Shown here piece after piece: positions 43,433-52,729 of a stretch of 64,000 nucleotides of DNA. How positions within the stretch are numbered: position 1 is the stretch's first letter; every line of letters starts with the position of its first letter. A model generated the notes under the pieces. That model searched no databases and was not told the DNA's origin. It saw only the letters and a program-made list of their open reading frames with translations. The position numbers and the translations under genes are program-made. Source of the stretch: Natrarchaeobius chitinivorans (GTDB taxonomy: Archaea; Halobacteriota; Halobacteria; Halobacteriales; Natrialbaceae); contig NZ_REGA01000001.1 of the NCBI RefSeq assembly GCF_003841505.1, forward strand, positions 248,001 through 312,000, given 5' to 3'.

Positions 43433-44797
43433 TCACCGCCGACGCTCGTTCGAATCCGGTGCTCGGTTGTCATCTCCCGCCTCGAGTCGGCGCTCGAATC
43501 GATCGTCGAACCGGTGACAGGCGATCCGACGCCGAGCGGAGCCCGCCTCGTTCACCGGGCGCAGTTCGGGCCGGCGGCTCTCACACGGCGTTTCGAACGC
43601 CGCTTCGAGTCGCGACCTCGCCTCTTCGACGGCTCCCGCCGCGAGAGCCTCGAGTGCACCCGATAACTCGGCTTCGGCGTCCGGATCCGACAGCGTCGAC
43701 GGGAGATCGTAGGTTCGTCTGACCGACGCGGTCTCCGCGGGTTCGCCGGAGGTCTCGCGTTCGGCGGACGACGGCCGAAGCGCCTCGAGGGGGCCGCCCG
43801 CAGACGCCTCGCCGGCGGCCAGGTCCTCGAGGTCCGCACGAAGCGCCACCAGTCCACGAGTGGTGTCGCTATCGAGGTCGTACCCCGCCGGCGGGATCAG
43901 TTTCTGACAGCGGGTGTGAAACCGACACCCCGACGGTGGGTCGATCGCCGACGGAACGTCCCCCTCGAGGACGATGCGCTCGCCCTCCCAGAGGGGGTCC
44001 GGTTCGGGAATCGCCGACAGCAACGCCTCGGTGTAGGGGTGTGCGCCGCCATCGAACAGCTGTGCTGGCGTCCCACAGTCGACGATCCGTCCGAGGTACA
44101 TGACGGCGATCCGGTCGGCGACGTGTTCGACGACAGAGAGGTCGTGGCTCACGACGAGATACGAGAGGTCGAACTCCGCCTGAAGATCCGCGAGCAGGTT
44201 GAGAACGCGGGCCTGAACCGAGGCGTCGAGCGCCGAGACGGGCTCGTCGAGGACGAGCAACTCCGGTTCGACCGCGAGGGCGCGAGCGATGGCGATCCGC
44301 TGGCGCTGGCCGCCGGAGAACTCGTGCGGATAGCGGTTCGCGTGGGACGCCTCGAGGCCGACGGTTTCGAGCAGTTCGCCGATCCGCTCGTCGCGCCGTC
44401 CCGGCGGGACGACGTCGTGGACTGCGAGCGGTTCGCCGACGAGGTCCGCGACCGGAAGCCGCGGATTCAGACTCGTCGACGGGTTCTGGAAGACGTACTG
44501 GACGGTCGTTCGTAGCCGTCGGCGCTCGCGTCGGGAGCGCTCGGAGGGGTCGATACCCCGATGGGCAACCGTGCCGGCACTCGGCTCGTCGAGTCCGACG
44601 AGTAGACGGGCGAGCGTGGTCTTTCCGCAGCCGCTTTCGCCGACGAGCCCGACCGTCTCCCCCTCGCGGATCTCGAGGTCGACGCCGTCGACGGCCCGGA
44701 CCGTCTGCCCGGTGCCGAGCAATCGCTCGAGGAGCCCGTCGGACGTCGTATACCGTTTCTCAAGGCCCTCAACCCGAACGAGCGGGGCGTCGGTCAT
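43433..44797 (-). CDS. dppF: Dipeptide/oligopeptide ABC transporter ATP-binding protein (DppF/OppF type)
   Basis: 454 aa. Walker A GLVGESGCGKTTLARLL, signature FSGGQRQRIAIARAL, Walker B LLVLDEPVSALD and the H loop VVSHDLSVVEHV are all complete. The oligopeptide-type C-terminal extension has GCRFHTRCQKLIPPAGYDLD. A further tail of about 130 residues (from about 325) is unusual for the family and has no recognised domain. It overlaps the upstream dppD stop by 4 bp (ATGA). It energises peptide import with dppD. Confidence 0.93.
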   Translation of the reverse strand: MTDAPLVRVEGLEKRYTTSDGLLERLLGTGQTVRAVDGVDLEIREGETVGLVGESGCGKTTLARLLVGLDEPSAGTVAHRGIDPSERSRRERRRLRTTVQYVFQNPSTSLNPRLPVADLVGEPLAVHDVVPPGRRDERIGELLETVGLEASHANRYPHEFSGGQRQRIAIARALAVEPELLVLDEPVSALDASVQARVLNLLADLQAEFDLSYLVVSHDLSVVEHVADRIAVMYLGRIVDCGTPAQLFDGGAHPYTEALLSAIPEPDPLWEGERIVLEGDVPSAIDPPSGCRFHTRCQKLIPPAGYDLDSDTTRGLVALRADLEDLAAGEASAGGPLEALRPSSAERETSGEPAETASVRRTYDLPSTLSDPDAEAELSGALEALAAGAVEEARSRLEAAFETPCESRRPELRPVNEAGSARRRIACHRFDDRFERRLEAGDDNRAPDSNERRR

Positions 44798-45975
44798 CGC
44801 GATCGCTCTCCGTGATCTCCGCCAGTTTCCGGATCGTCAGGGGCGGTTTCGTCGTCAGTCTGTCCATCCGATTCGGCTCCATCCAGTCCGTCCGATACGG
44901 CACCATCCTGACCGCTCGAGTCCGTGCTGTCGTTTCCGCGGTCGTCGACGATCCGGACCTCGTAGTCGAGTCCGCCCTCGAGATTACCGGTATGCTCGTG
45001 ACAGGCGCTCGCGTGGTCGGGTCGCCGGCCATCGGGGACGGGGTTTCCGGTCTCGAGTTCGACGAGTTTGGGGTCGCGGGTCGCACAGACGTCTTCGGCG
45101 TACGGACACCGCGGGTGGAATCGACAGCCCGTCGGCACCTGGACGAGATCCGGGGGACTGCCGGGAACCGCCGGCAGCCGGTCGCGACCGTCCCCGATAC
45201 GCGGAATCGACGCCAGTAACCCGGCCGTGTACGGATGTGAGGGATCGTAGAACAGTTCCTCGACCGGGGCCCGCTCGACTGCGCGCCCGGCGTACATGAC
45301 CAGCGCTCGATCACAGCAGTCGGCGACGACGCCGAGGTCGTGGGTAACCAGCTGGATCGCGGTGTCGAACGTCTCCGCGAGGTCTGTGAGGGTCTCGAGG
45401 AGCTGGGCCTGGATCGTGACGTCGAGACCGGTGGTGGGCTCGTCGAGGATCAACAGATCGGGATCGCACGACAGCGCCGTGGCGATGACGGCCCGCTGGG
45501 CCATCCCGCCCGAGAGTTCGTGCGGGTAGTCGGTGTACGCCGACTCGGGGTCGGCGATGTCGACACGCTCGAGCAGGGATATCGCACGATCTCGGGCGGC
45601 TTCTCCCGTCGCGATGTCGTGTGCGCGCATCGTTTCGACGATCTGCTCGCCGACCGTGTACACCGGATCGAGCATCGCCTCGGGGTTTTGAAACGCGATC
45701 GCGGCGTCGTTTCCGCGGAACTGTCGGAGTTCGTCCTGTGAGAAACCGAGTACGTCCCGTCCGCGAAAGCGGATCTCGCCGTCGACGATCTCACCGGGTC
45801 GTTCGATCAACCGCAACAGCGAGAGGCTGGCGACGCTCTTTCCGGCACCGCTCTCGCCGACGATGGCGAACGTCTCGCCGCGTTCGATCTCGTAGCTGAA
45901 CCCGTCGACGGCGCGGACGACGCCGTCTTCGGTGTAAAACTGGACGGTCAGATCGTCGACCTCGAGCAGCGCCAT
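44794..45975 (-). CDS. dppD: Dipeptide/oligopeptide ABC transporter ATP-binding protein (DppD/OppD type)
   Basis: 393 aa from MALLEVDDLTVQFYTEDGVVRAVDG; a GTG one codon upstream (45978) is an alternative. Walker A IVGESGAGKSVASLSLL, signature LSGGMAQRAVIATAL, Walker B LLILDEPTTGLDVTIQAQLL. The C-terminal GCRFHPRCPYAEDVC motif may hold a 4Fe-4S cluster, as described for some family members. The end of the protein (about residues 330-393) is low-complexity and acidic. The start overlaps the dppC stop by one base (TGATG). Confidence 0.94.
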   Translation of the reverse strand: MALLEVDDLTVQFYTEDGVVRAVDGFSYEIERGETFAIVGESGAGKSVASLSLLRLIERPGEIVDGEIRFRGRDVLGFSQDELRQFRGNDAAIAFQNPEAMLDPVYTVGEQIVETMRAHDIATGEAARDRAISLLERVDIADPESAYTDYPHELSGGMAQRAVIATALSCDPDLLILDEPTTGLDVTIQAQLLETLTDLAETFDTAIQLVTHDLGVVADCCDRALVMYAGRAVERAPVEELFYDPSHPYTAGLLASIPRIGDGRDRLPAVPGSPPDLVQVPTGCRFHPRCPYAEDVCATRDPKLVELETGNPVPDGRRPDHASACHEHTGNLEGGLDYEVRIVDDRGNDSTDSSGQDGAVSDGLDGAESDGQTDDETAPDDPETGGDHGERSR

Positions 45976-47105
45976 CACCGATCCCTCCGGCCGGTTTCGC
46001 GTCGAGGATCGAGCGCGTCGGTGACCCCATCGCCGACGAGGTTAATCGCCAGCACGAACAGGAAGATCGCCATCCCGGGGAAGACGGTGACGTGCCAGTG
46101 TCCCTGGAGGAGCGACGATCGGCCGCGTGCGAGCATCGTTCCCCACTCGGCGGTCCCCGCCTCGAGACCGAGGCCGAGGAACCCGAGCGCCGCGGCCGCG
46201 AGGACGACGGAACCGACGTTGAGCGTCGCCTGAACGATCACCGGCCCGATCGCGTTGGGGACGACGTGGCGACCGATGATCGTTCTGTGGGGCGTCCCGA
46301 GTGCCTTCGACGCCTCGACGTAGTCGGTTTCGACGATCGAGAGCACCTCGCCCCGGAGCAAGCGGGCGTACGTGAGCCACCCGGTGACGACGAGGGCGAC
46401 GATGAGGTTCCAGTAGCCGGGGCCGAGAATCGCGACGATGGCGATCGCCAGGACGAGAAACGGGAACGCGTACAGCGTATCGACCAGCCGCATGATCGTC
46501 TCGTCGATCCAGCCGCCGAAATAGCCCGCGATCGCGCCCAGGGGGATGCCGATACAGAGCGCGAGTGTCACCGCGAGCGCGCCGATGCTCAGGCTGTATC
46601 GCCCGCCGACGAGGACCCGAGAGAACAGGTCGCGGCCGGCCCAGTCGGTTCCGAACGGGTGTGCCAGCGAGGGGCCGGCGTTCGACGGCCCGACGTACAG
46701 TTCGCTCGGATCGTACGGCGCGAGCGAGAACGGCTGGACGGTGAGCGTATACCCCATCGCCGAGAACTCGAGCGGGCGGGCGAAGAGCGCGAGTACCGAC
46801 AGGGCGGCGACGATGGCGAGACCGAACAACGCCGTCCGGTTCGATCGAAACCGACCCCACGACGCCTCGAGGCCGGTTTTGTTTCCCACACCCGAATCGA
46901 GGTTCCGCCCTCCTCGAGTCGATCGGCCGCCGGTCGGGAGTCGATCTACCGTCGTCCGTCGGTCGAGTTCGTCGCGACGGTCGGAAACGGCGTCGAGATC
47001 GGATCTATTGGACTGCACGTGGTCGGTGTTTGTGGCTGTTGCGTGCTCGTCGAAGCCCTCGATTCGAATGCGGCCGCGCCGTGTAGTCGGTTCTCGGTCT
47101 GTCAT
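45975..47105 (-). CDS. dppC: Dipeptide ABC transporter permease (DppC type)
   Basis: 376 aa from MTDREPTTRRGRIRIEGF. A hydrophilic N-terminal region of about 85 residues precedes the membrane domain, longer than in most bacterial DppC. Six membrane helices follow. The permease motif coupling to the ATPase is EASKALGTPHRTIIGRHVVPNAIGPVIV. A family-typical AHPFGTDWAGRDLFSRVLVGGRYSL is present. The start overlaps the dppB stop by 4 bp. Confidence 0.94.
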   Translation of the reverse strand: MTDREPTTRRGRIRIEGFDEHATATNTDHVQSNRSDLDAVSDRRDELDRRTTVDRLPTGGRSTRGGRNLDSGVGNKTGLEASWGRFRSNRTALFGLAIVAALSVLALFARPLEFSAMGYTLTVQPFSLAPYDPSELYVGPSNAGPSLAHPFGTDWAGRDLFSRVLVGGRYSLSIGALAVTLALCIGIPLGAIAGYFGGWIDETIMRLVDTLYAFPFLVLAIAIVAILGPGYWNLIVALVVTGWLTYARLLRGEVLSIVETDYVEASKALGTPHRTIIGRHVVPNAIGPVIVQATLNVGSVVLAAAALGFLGLGLEAGTAEWGTMLARGRSSLLQGHWHVTVFPGMAIFLFVLAINLVGDGVTDALDPRRETGRRDR

Positions 47106-48055
47106 CGGTCGTGTCGAATTCGGGGGTCGATCACTGCGTAGGCGAGGTCGACGAGCAGGTTCGCGACGATCGTCGCGACGGCGATCAGCAACACCACCGC
47201 CTGGACGACCGGAAAGTCCCGGCGCGAGATCGATTCGACCAGGAGTTGTCCCATGCCGGGCCAGGAGAACACCTGCTCGACGACGACTGCGCCGTCGAGC
47301 AAGAGAGCGATCTGCAGACCGGCGACGGTGACCACCGCCGTCAGGGAGTTTCGCAGGGCGTGTTTCAGGAGCACCGTCCGTTCGCGTAGTCCGCGCGCTC
47401 GAGCGCCACGGACGTACTCCCGTTCGAGTTCGCGACGCATCGACGACCGCATCAGTCGGGTGACGACGGCGGCGAGTGCGGTTGCGAGCGTGATCGTCGG
47501 TAAGACCATGAACCACGCCATCTCGAGACTCGCGAGGGGAGCGTCGGGCGGCGTAACCCGGACCCAACCCAGCTGGACCCCGAAGACGAACAACAGGACC
47601 AGTCCGAGCCAGAAGTTCGGCGTGGCGATACCGACGAGCGCGCCGATCCGGCTCACCTCGTCCGCCGGACCCCCATCGTCGACCGCCGCGACGATCCCGG
47701 CGGGAATTCCGATCGCCAGCGAGAGGAGCCAGGCGGAGACACCGAGTGCGATCGTGTGCGGAAGTCGACCGGCGACGGTGGGGCCGACGTCACGGCCGGT
47801 GATCGGCGACTCGCCGAACTCGAGGGTCGCGACGTCCCGAACCCAGAGGAGGTACTGCTGCCAGAGCGGTCGATCGAGGTTGTACTCGGCGCGCAGTGAG
47901 GCCCTGGTCGCGGGGTCGACGTGGTCGAACCCGACCAGAACGTCGATCGGGTCACCGGGGGCGAGGTGGACGAGCCCGAACGTGAGCGCCGTCGCACCGA
48001 TCAGTACCGGCACGGACGTCAGCGCACGTCTGAGTGTGTATCGAACGATCGACAT
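47102..48055 (-). CDS. dppB: Dipeptide ABC transporter permease (DppB type)
   Basis: 317 aa from MSIVRYTLRRALTSVPVLIGATALTFGLVHLAPGDPIDVL, the classical DppB start. It has six membrane helices and the ATPase-coupling motif EYVRGARARGLRERTVLLKHALRNSLTAVV. With DppC it forms the channel of the importer. A gap of 190 bp separates it from the binding-protein gene upstream; no second promoter is obvious. Confidence 0.95.
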   Translation of the reverse strand: MSIVRYTLRRALTSVPVLIGATALTFGLVHLAPGDPIDVLVGFDHVDPATRASLRAEYNLDRPLWQQYLLWVRDVATLEFGESPITGRDVGPTVAGRLPHTIALGVSAWLLSLAIGIPAGIVAAVDDGGPADEVSRIGALVGIATPNFWLGLVLLFVFGVQLGWVRVTPPDAPLASLEMAWFMVLPTITLATALAAVVTRLMRSSMRRELEREYVRGARARGLRERTVLLKHALRNSLTAVVTVAGLQIALLLDGAVVVEQVFSWPGMGQLLVESISRRDFPVVQAVVLLIAVATIVANLLVDLAYAVIDPRIRHDR

Positions 48056-48245
48056 CAGTTCGGGGGTGGAGACGGCCTCTTGCAACGCCGGTCTGGAAAT
48101 CGGACGGTCGGGGAACGATCTTCGAGGAGGTCGTTCGTCCGCACGTTCGTCCCGGCACAGAAACCGGTTCGATCAGCGAACAGTACGAATGTTCGTAACT
48201 TAACGATTCCTTCCCGCCCAGTCGCGGCTCCGGAGTCGACGTCGG

Positions 48246-49886
48246 TCACACGCCGGGGTCGCCTCCCTCGATCGAAAATTCAGAGAGAAGCGGCGGAATC
48301 GGCGTGTACGCGACGGTGCCCTGTCCGGCGTACACCTCCTCCACGATCGTCTGCCGTGGAAGCAAGCGATCGATTCCGCGACGAACGTCGACGTCGTCGA
48401 ACGGTTCGAGGTACTGGGGATAGATCAAGAAGTCGAACGAACCGGTCGCCGCCCGTTCGACGCCGTACTCCGGATCGCCGTCGAGGTCGGCGACGTCGTC
48501 GGCCGAGAGTCCGACCGAGAGGTCGAGTTCGTCCGCCTCGAGCGCGGCCCGTCTGGCCGCCGGCCTGGAAATTATGCGCATCGTTATCGTCTCGACCGTG
48601 GGCTGGGCAGGGACGGCGTCGTCCCCGTCGAACCAGTGGTCGTCGAAGCGGCGGAGTCGCCAGTACTCGCCCTCGGCGTGCTCGTCGAACCGATACGGCC
48701 CGGTCCCGACAGGTTCGTCCGCGAGATCGATTTCGCCGTCGCCTGCGGCAAGCGGGACGATCGGGACGCCGACGCTCGTCTCGAACGGGCCGTACTCGCC
48801 GGTGAGGTGGACCTCGAGTTCGGTGTCGTCGATCACGTCGACTCCGTCGTACCAGTCGTAGACGTCGGGTTCGCGGGGCGAGCCCTCGTACCGGCCGAAC
48901 GAGGCACGAACGTGATCCGCCGTGAACGTCTCGCCGTTGTGAAACTCGACGCCCTCCCTGAGGTCGAACCGGTACGTCGTCGCGTCGAGTTGCTCCCAGT
49001 CGGTGGCCAGAAGCGGACGGGGAGTTCCGTCGAAATCGACCGCGAGCAACCCCTCGTAGATCAGGCTCGTCGCCATGTTCGAGGTGGTGTCGTTCATTCG
49101 GACTGGATCGGTGTTCGAGACGGTCGCGACGGCATCTCCGACGAGCTCGGTCGTTTCGTCTTCCGTCTCGAGGAACTCACCGCCGTATGGGGCATACACC
49201 GGGTCGTACTCGCTTCCGGGAAGCGGGTACTGACGCCAGTCGTCGATCCTCTCTTGCCGATAGACGGTCGCCTCCTCGCCGGAGCGGACGATCGATATCG
49301 GGACCTGCTGAGCGAGTCGTTCCTGAAGGGCCCCGTAGGTCTCGACGCGCTGCTCGCGGTCGGATTCTGCGACCGCGGAGTCGATCAGTTCGTCGGTCCG
49401 TTCGTCCGCGTAGTGGTTGAAGTTGAACCCGTTCGGTGCCCGGTGGGCCGAGTGAAAGAGCGAGTTGACGTAGATATGGGGATCCCACCCGCCGCTGAGA
49501 TCGAGCGTAACCAGGCAGTTCTCCTCGTTTTCCGCCATATTCAACAGGAGTTGCTCGTAGGTTCCCCACTCGAGTTGCTCGAACCCGACGTCGAACAGGT
49601 CCGTCTCGTTCAGTTCGTACTGAACGAGTTGTGCCCAGCGGATTCGCTCGTCGTTTTCGGCGTTCGCGTAGATCGTAGTCTCGAACGGCGGATCGATCCC
49701 CGCGGCTTCGAATCCGTTTCGGATCAGCGCCTCCGCGGAGTTTTCGACCGCCTGATCCGCAGTCTCGCCCCCTTCACTGCCGTTTTCGGAGAGACAGCCG
49801 GCGAATCCGATCGCCCCCGAAACACCGACCGCACCGAGAAACGTCCGTCTTCCAACACGCTCGCCGCTTCCCTTCCAGACACCCAT
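48246..49886 (-). CDS. Dipeptide-type ABC transporter substrate-binding lipoprotein
   Basis: 546 aa. The twin-arginine signal R13-R14-T-F-L and the lipobox FAGC31 indicate Tat export and lipid anchoring on the outer face of the membrane. The body is a family 5 (DppA/OppA/NikA-type) solute-binding protein with ATDWEQLDATTYRFDLREGVEFHNGETFTADHVRASF and GTGPYRFDEHAEGEYWRLRRFDDHW. The probable ligand is a small peptide, but nickel or sugar oligomers are also known in the family. First gene of the five-gene importer operon. Confidence 0.93.
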   Translation of the reverse strand: MGVWKGSGERVGRRTFLGAVGVSGAIGFAGCLSENGSEGGETADQAVENSAEALIRNGFEAAGIDPPFETTIYANAENDERIRWAQLVQYELNETDLFDVGFEQLEWGTYEQLLLNMAENEENCLVTLDLSGGWDPHIYVNSLFHSAHRAPNGFNFNHYADERTDELIDSAVAESDREQRVETYGALQERLAQQVPISIVRSGEEATVYRQERIDDWRQYPLPGSEYDPVYAPYGGEFLETEDETTELVGDAVATVSNTDPVRMNDTTSNMATSLIYEGLLAVDFDGTPRPLLATDWEQLDATTYRFDLREGVEFHNGETFTADHVRASFGRYEGSPREPDVYDWYDGVDVIDDTELEVHLTGEYGPFETSVGVPIVPLAAGDGEIDLADEPVGTGPYRFDEHAEGEYWRLRRFDDHWFDGDDAVPAQPTVETITMRIISRPAARRAALEADELDLSVGLSADDVADLDGDPEYGVERAATGSFDFLIYPQYLEPFDDVDVRRGIDRLLPRQTIVEEVYAGQGTVAYTPIPPLLSEFSIEGGDPGV

Positions 49887-49950
49887 TACTACGATGTCTG
49901 TTAGGCTGGCGGTATATGAATCGTTTCACTCGAGCGGATCGCAGATCGGA

Positions 49951-50520
49951 TCAACCGTCGCCCGCTTCGTCGACGATGACGACCTCGCCGTCGACGACGT
50001 CGACGTTTATCAGGGTTTTGACGTGGTAGCCGGCGTCTTCCACTTTGTTCTCGCCGCCGACCTTCTTGATGACGGCGACCGTATCGACGACCTCGGCCCC
50101 GATCTCGTCAAGTGCGTCGAGGACGGAGGCGAGCGTTCCGCCGGTCGAAAGCACGTCGTCGAGCACGAGGACGCGTTCTCCCTCGTGAACGTCGTTGATG
50201 TACATCTCGTTCTCGGAGTAGCCCGTCTCCTGGGCGATCGCGACCTCGCCCTCGAGACCGTACTGGCGCTTGCGGATCACGGTGAGAGGGATGTCGGTCA
50301 TCAGCGACACCGCGGTCGAGATGTGGATCCCCATCGCCGCCGGGGTAACGATCCGATCGACCTGCTCGAGTTTCGCCTTTCGGATGATTCGAATGACGAC
50401 CTCCCGCAACAGCGTCGGGTCCAGTTTGGGGACGCCATCGCTGATCGGATGGACGAAGTAGTGATAGCCGTTTTTCTCGACGATCGGGGCCTCGAGAAGC
50501 GACCGCTTCAACTGATCCAT
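49951..50520 (-). CDS. hpt: HGPRTase-like purine phosphoribosyltransferase
   Basis: 189 aa, [46 protein letters not shown].... The PRPP loop is [15 protein letters not shown] (about residues 114-128). This is the archaeal hypoxanthine/guanine or adenine-type phosphoribosyltransferase, close to the APRT subfamily. In haloarchaea closely related proteins have been reported to use adenine, so the base specificity is uncertain. It recycles purines to nucleotides. It stands alone with a short upstream region. Confidence 0.92.
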   Translation of the reverse strand: MDQLKRSLLEAPIVEKNGYHYFVHPISDGVPKLDPTLLREVVIRIIRKAKLEQVDRIVTPAAMGIHISTAVSLMTDIPLTVIRKRQYGLEGEVAIAQETGYSENEMYINDVHEGERVLVLDDVLSTGGTLASVLDALDEIGAEVVDTVAVIKKVGGENKVEDAGYHVKTLINVDVVDGEVVIVDEAGDG

Positions 50521-50639
50521 GTCGCAGGTCGGTCAGTATCGGAGTAAAACCTGACGATCCGCTCGAGACGCACCAGCAGATTCTCGGACGACGTCCGTCC
50601 GTTCGTCAACTGTCACTCGAATGGATTGTCCGGTTCGCT

Positions 50640-50715
50640 GCGGGCTCGATCGTCCGATCCCCGTAGCGGGCTCAATCGTCCGATCCCCGTAGCGGGCTCA
50701 ATCGTCCGATCCGTA
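50640..50715. repeat. 26-bp tandem repeat copying the end of a gene
   Basis: Three units with a 26-bp period start GCGGGCTC at 50640, 50666 and 50692; the last is 24 bp long. The last unit contains the stop codon and final codons (GSDD) of the gene at 50698. The two outer units are copies of that gene end lying in its 3' flank, so the duplication grew outward from the gene. Confidence 0.88.
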
Positions 50716-51321
50716 GCTGAGTTCCGGCGGTTGTTCGCCGTGTCCGAGCCGCATGTGCCGCTCGTGATAGATGTGTGCGGCCGCCGTCGCGGTGATCGTG
50801 ACGGCGAAGATCGCCGTCCACGTTAGATCGGACAGCACCGTCAGCGGATAGATCTCGAGCCAGAGTGCGGCGACCAGCGCACAGCCGATCGCGCCGAGCG
50901 AGAGATACAGTTCCCGCCAGGCGAACTCGTGGCCCGGAACGATCTCGAGATAGACGCTGATGTCTCGCGTCCGATCAGTCGCCTCGATGACGCCGTCGGA
51001 GTCGAACGTCAGGATTCCGACCTCGTCCATCTTCGGAAGGTGGGTCTGCTGTAGCGTCGTATAGACCCGTTTTCGCTGCTCGGGCGTCACGTCCTCGAGC
51101 GTCGTCTCGTACTCCCAGGCGGCGACCTGCTGGGCGAGGTCGCCGAGTTCGACGGGGCGGTCGTCCTGTTTCAGATAGTGGAGGACGTAGCGTCGGCGCT
51201 GGTTGCGCAGTACTTCGAAGATTTCGCCTTTCGGTAGATCCCCGGCTGTTCCATCCCCGCGTTCGGTCTCGTCGATTTCGCCAGCGGTGGTTCGAGTCTT
51301 ACTGCGATGCTTTTGGGCCAC
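50698..51321 (-). CDS. DUF7344-type winged-helix protein with two membrane helices
   Basis: 207 aa. The N-terminal part (residues about 28-110, GEIFEVLRNQRRRYVLHYLKQDDRPVELGDLAQQVAAWEYETTLEDVTPEQRKRVYTTLQQTHLPKMDEVGILTFD) is the haloarchaeal DUF7344 winged helix. Two membrane helices follow (about 137-180), and a short tail. It is possibly a membrane-bound transcription factor, a layout known in this family; the signal and targets are unknown. A TATA-like TATATAG lies about 85 bp upstream. Its 3' end is tandemly duplicated downstream. Confidence 0.88.
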   Translation of the reverse strand: MAQKHRSKTRTTAGEIDETERGDGTAGDLPKGEIFEVLRNQRRRYVLHYLKQDDRPVELGDLAQQVAAWEYETTLEDVTPEQRKRVYTTLQQTHLPKMDEVGILTFDSDGVIEATDRTRDISVYLEIVPGHEFAWRELYLSLGAIGCALVAALWLEIYPLTVLSDLTWTAIFAVTITATAAAHIYHERHMRLGHGEQPPELSYGSDD

Positions 51322-51433
51322 CCCAACTCACCTCTCTCGCTCGCCTCGAACCCGACCGCGTGTCCGGCCGTACATCCATTATTCCGTGGCATGAACGCCA
51401 CCTATATAGTTCTCCTGTCCTCCAGGCGACTGA

Positions 51434-52594
51434 TCAGGACCCGTTCGACAGGACCGCGATAGAGTCGGCGATTTCGTCGCCGAGACCCGCTTTCGTTCCC
51501 TCGTAGCGGGCGACGTCGGCAGCGTGAACCAACAGCGCCCGCGTCCGGTCGTCGCCCATCACGCTCGCGTCGTTTGCGACGACGAACGCGAGGTCGACGC
51601 GTTCGAGCGTCTCCCGCGCTCGCTCGATCATCGACTCTTCGTCCTCGCCGGTCTCGGCTTTGAACCCGACGATCGGGAGGGCCGGCCGATCGTCACGGAT
51701 CTCGTCGATGAGTTTTGGAGTAGGCTCGAGTTCGAGCGTCAGTTCGCGTCCCGACCGGATCTTCTCCGGACTCGTCTCGACCGTGTAATCGCCGATCGCC
51801 GCCGCGGAGACGAGGACGTCGGCGTCTTCACAGGCGACGCGTGTCTCCTCGAGCATCTCGGCTGCAGTTTCGACCGTTCGGACGTCGGCGTACGGCACCT
51901 CGTCTCCGTCGTGGACGAGGGTGACGTCGCCACCGCGTACGTAACACGAGCGGGCGACCGCCCGCCCCATCCGTCCCGACGACCGGTTCGTCAGCACGCG
52001 AATGGGATCGATCGCCTCGCTCGTCGACCCGGCCGTGACGACGACGTGGCGTCCCTCGAGCGGCCGGTCGCCGGCGGCGCGTGCCGTCTCGCAGACGATC
52101 GCGTCCTCGCTCGCGATCTTCGCCTTCCCCTCCTCGATCCGGGGATCGGCGAACGCGACGCCCCACTCCTCGACCATCTCGATGGCACGGAGCACGCCGG
52201 GGTGGTCGTACATCGGTTCGTGCATCGCGGGGGCGATCACGAGCGGCGTCCCGGAACCGAGTGCCGTCGTCGCACACGTCGTGACGGGAGTGTCGTCGAC
52301 CGCACCGGCGATCTTGCCGACCGTGTTCGCGGTCGCCGGCGCGATCAGGAAAACGTCCGCCCAGCCGTCGTACCCGCAGAGATCTACGTGTTCGACGCTG
52401 CCAGTGATCTCCGTGACGACATCCGCGTCGGTCGCGAACTCGAGCGCCCACGGATGAACGATCCCGCGCGCGCCCTCGGTCATTACCGCGCGAACGTCGG
52501 CACCCCGTCGTCGCAACTCGTGGGCGAGTTCGACCGTCTTGACGGCGGCGATCGATCCCGTCACCCCGAGTGCGACGTTGTCTCCCTCGAGCAT
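51434..52594 (-). CDS. coaBC: Bifunctional phosphopantothenoylcysteine decarboxylase / phosphopantothenate-cysteine ligase
   Basis: 386 aa from MLEGDNVALGVTGSIAAVKTVELA. The CoaC half (about 1-180) is an FMN flavoprotein with the active-site His in SVEHVDLCGYDGWADVFLIAPATANTVGKIA. The CoaB half has VVTAGSTSEAIDPIRVLTNRSSGRMG and VSAAAIGDYTV. Together they convert phosphopantothenate and cysteine to phosphopantetheine in CoA synthesis. A 43-codon upstream extension has non-coding composition. MfnA at 18.9 kb may supply beta-alanine to the same pathway. Confidence 0.95.
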   Translation of the reverse strand: MLEGDNVALGVTGSIAAVKTVELAHELRRRGADVRAVMTEGARGIVHPWALEFATDADVVTEITGSVEHVDLCGYDGWADVFLIAPATANTVGKIAGAVDDTPVTTCATTALGSGTPLVIAPAMHEPMYDHPGVLRAIEMVEEWGVAFADPRIEEGKAKIASEDAIVCETARAAGDRPLEGRHVVVTAGSTSEAIDPIRVLTNRSSGRMGRAVARSCYVRGGDVTLVHDGDEVPYADVRTVETAAEMLEETRVACEDADVLVSAAAIGDYTVETSPEKIRSGRELTLELEPTPKLIDEIRDDRPALPIVGFKAETGEDEESMIERARETLERVDLAFVVANDASVMGDDRTRALLVHAADVARYEGTKAGLGDEIADSIAVLSNGS

Positions 52595-52729
52595 TCGTTC
52601 GACGTTCTCGCGGCGACGTGTTAAGCGTAGCGAGCCGATCCCGTCCGAGACGGCGGCGCTCTCGGTTTGCTCGTCGGGTGGTGGTCGGTGCGCCGTCGGT
52701 GAGTTCGTCCCGGCCACCGGCAAACCGTA

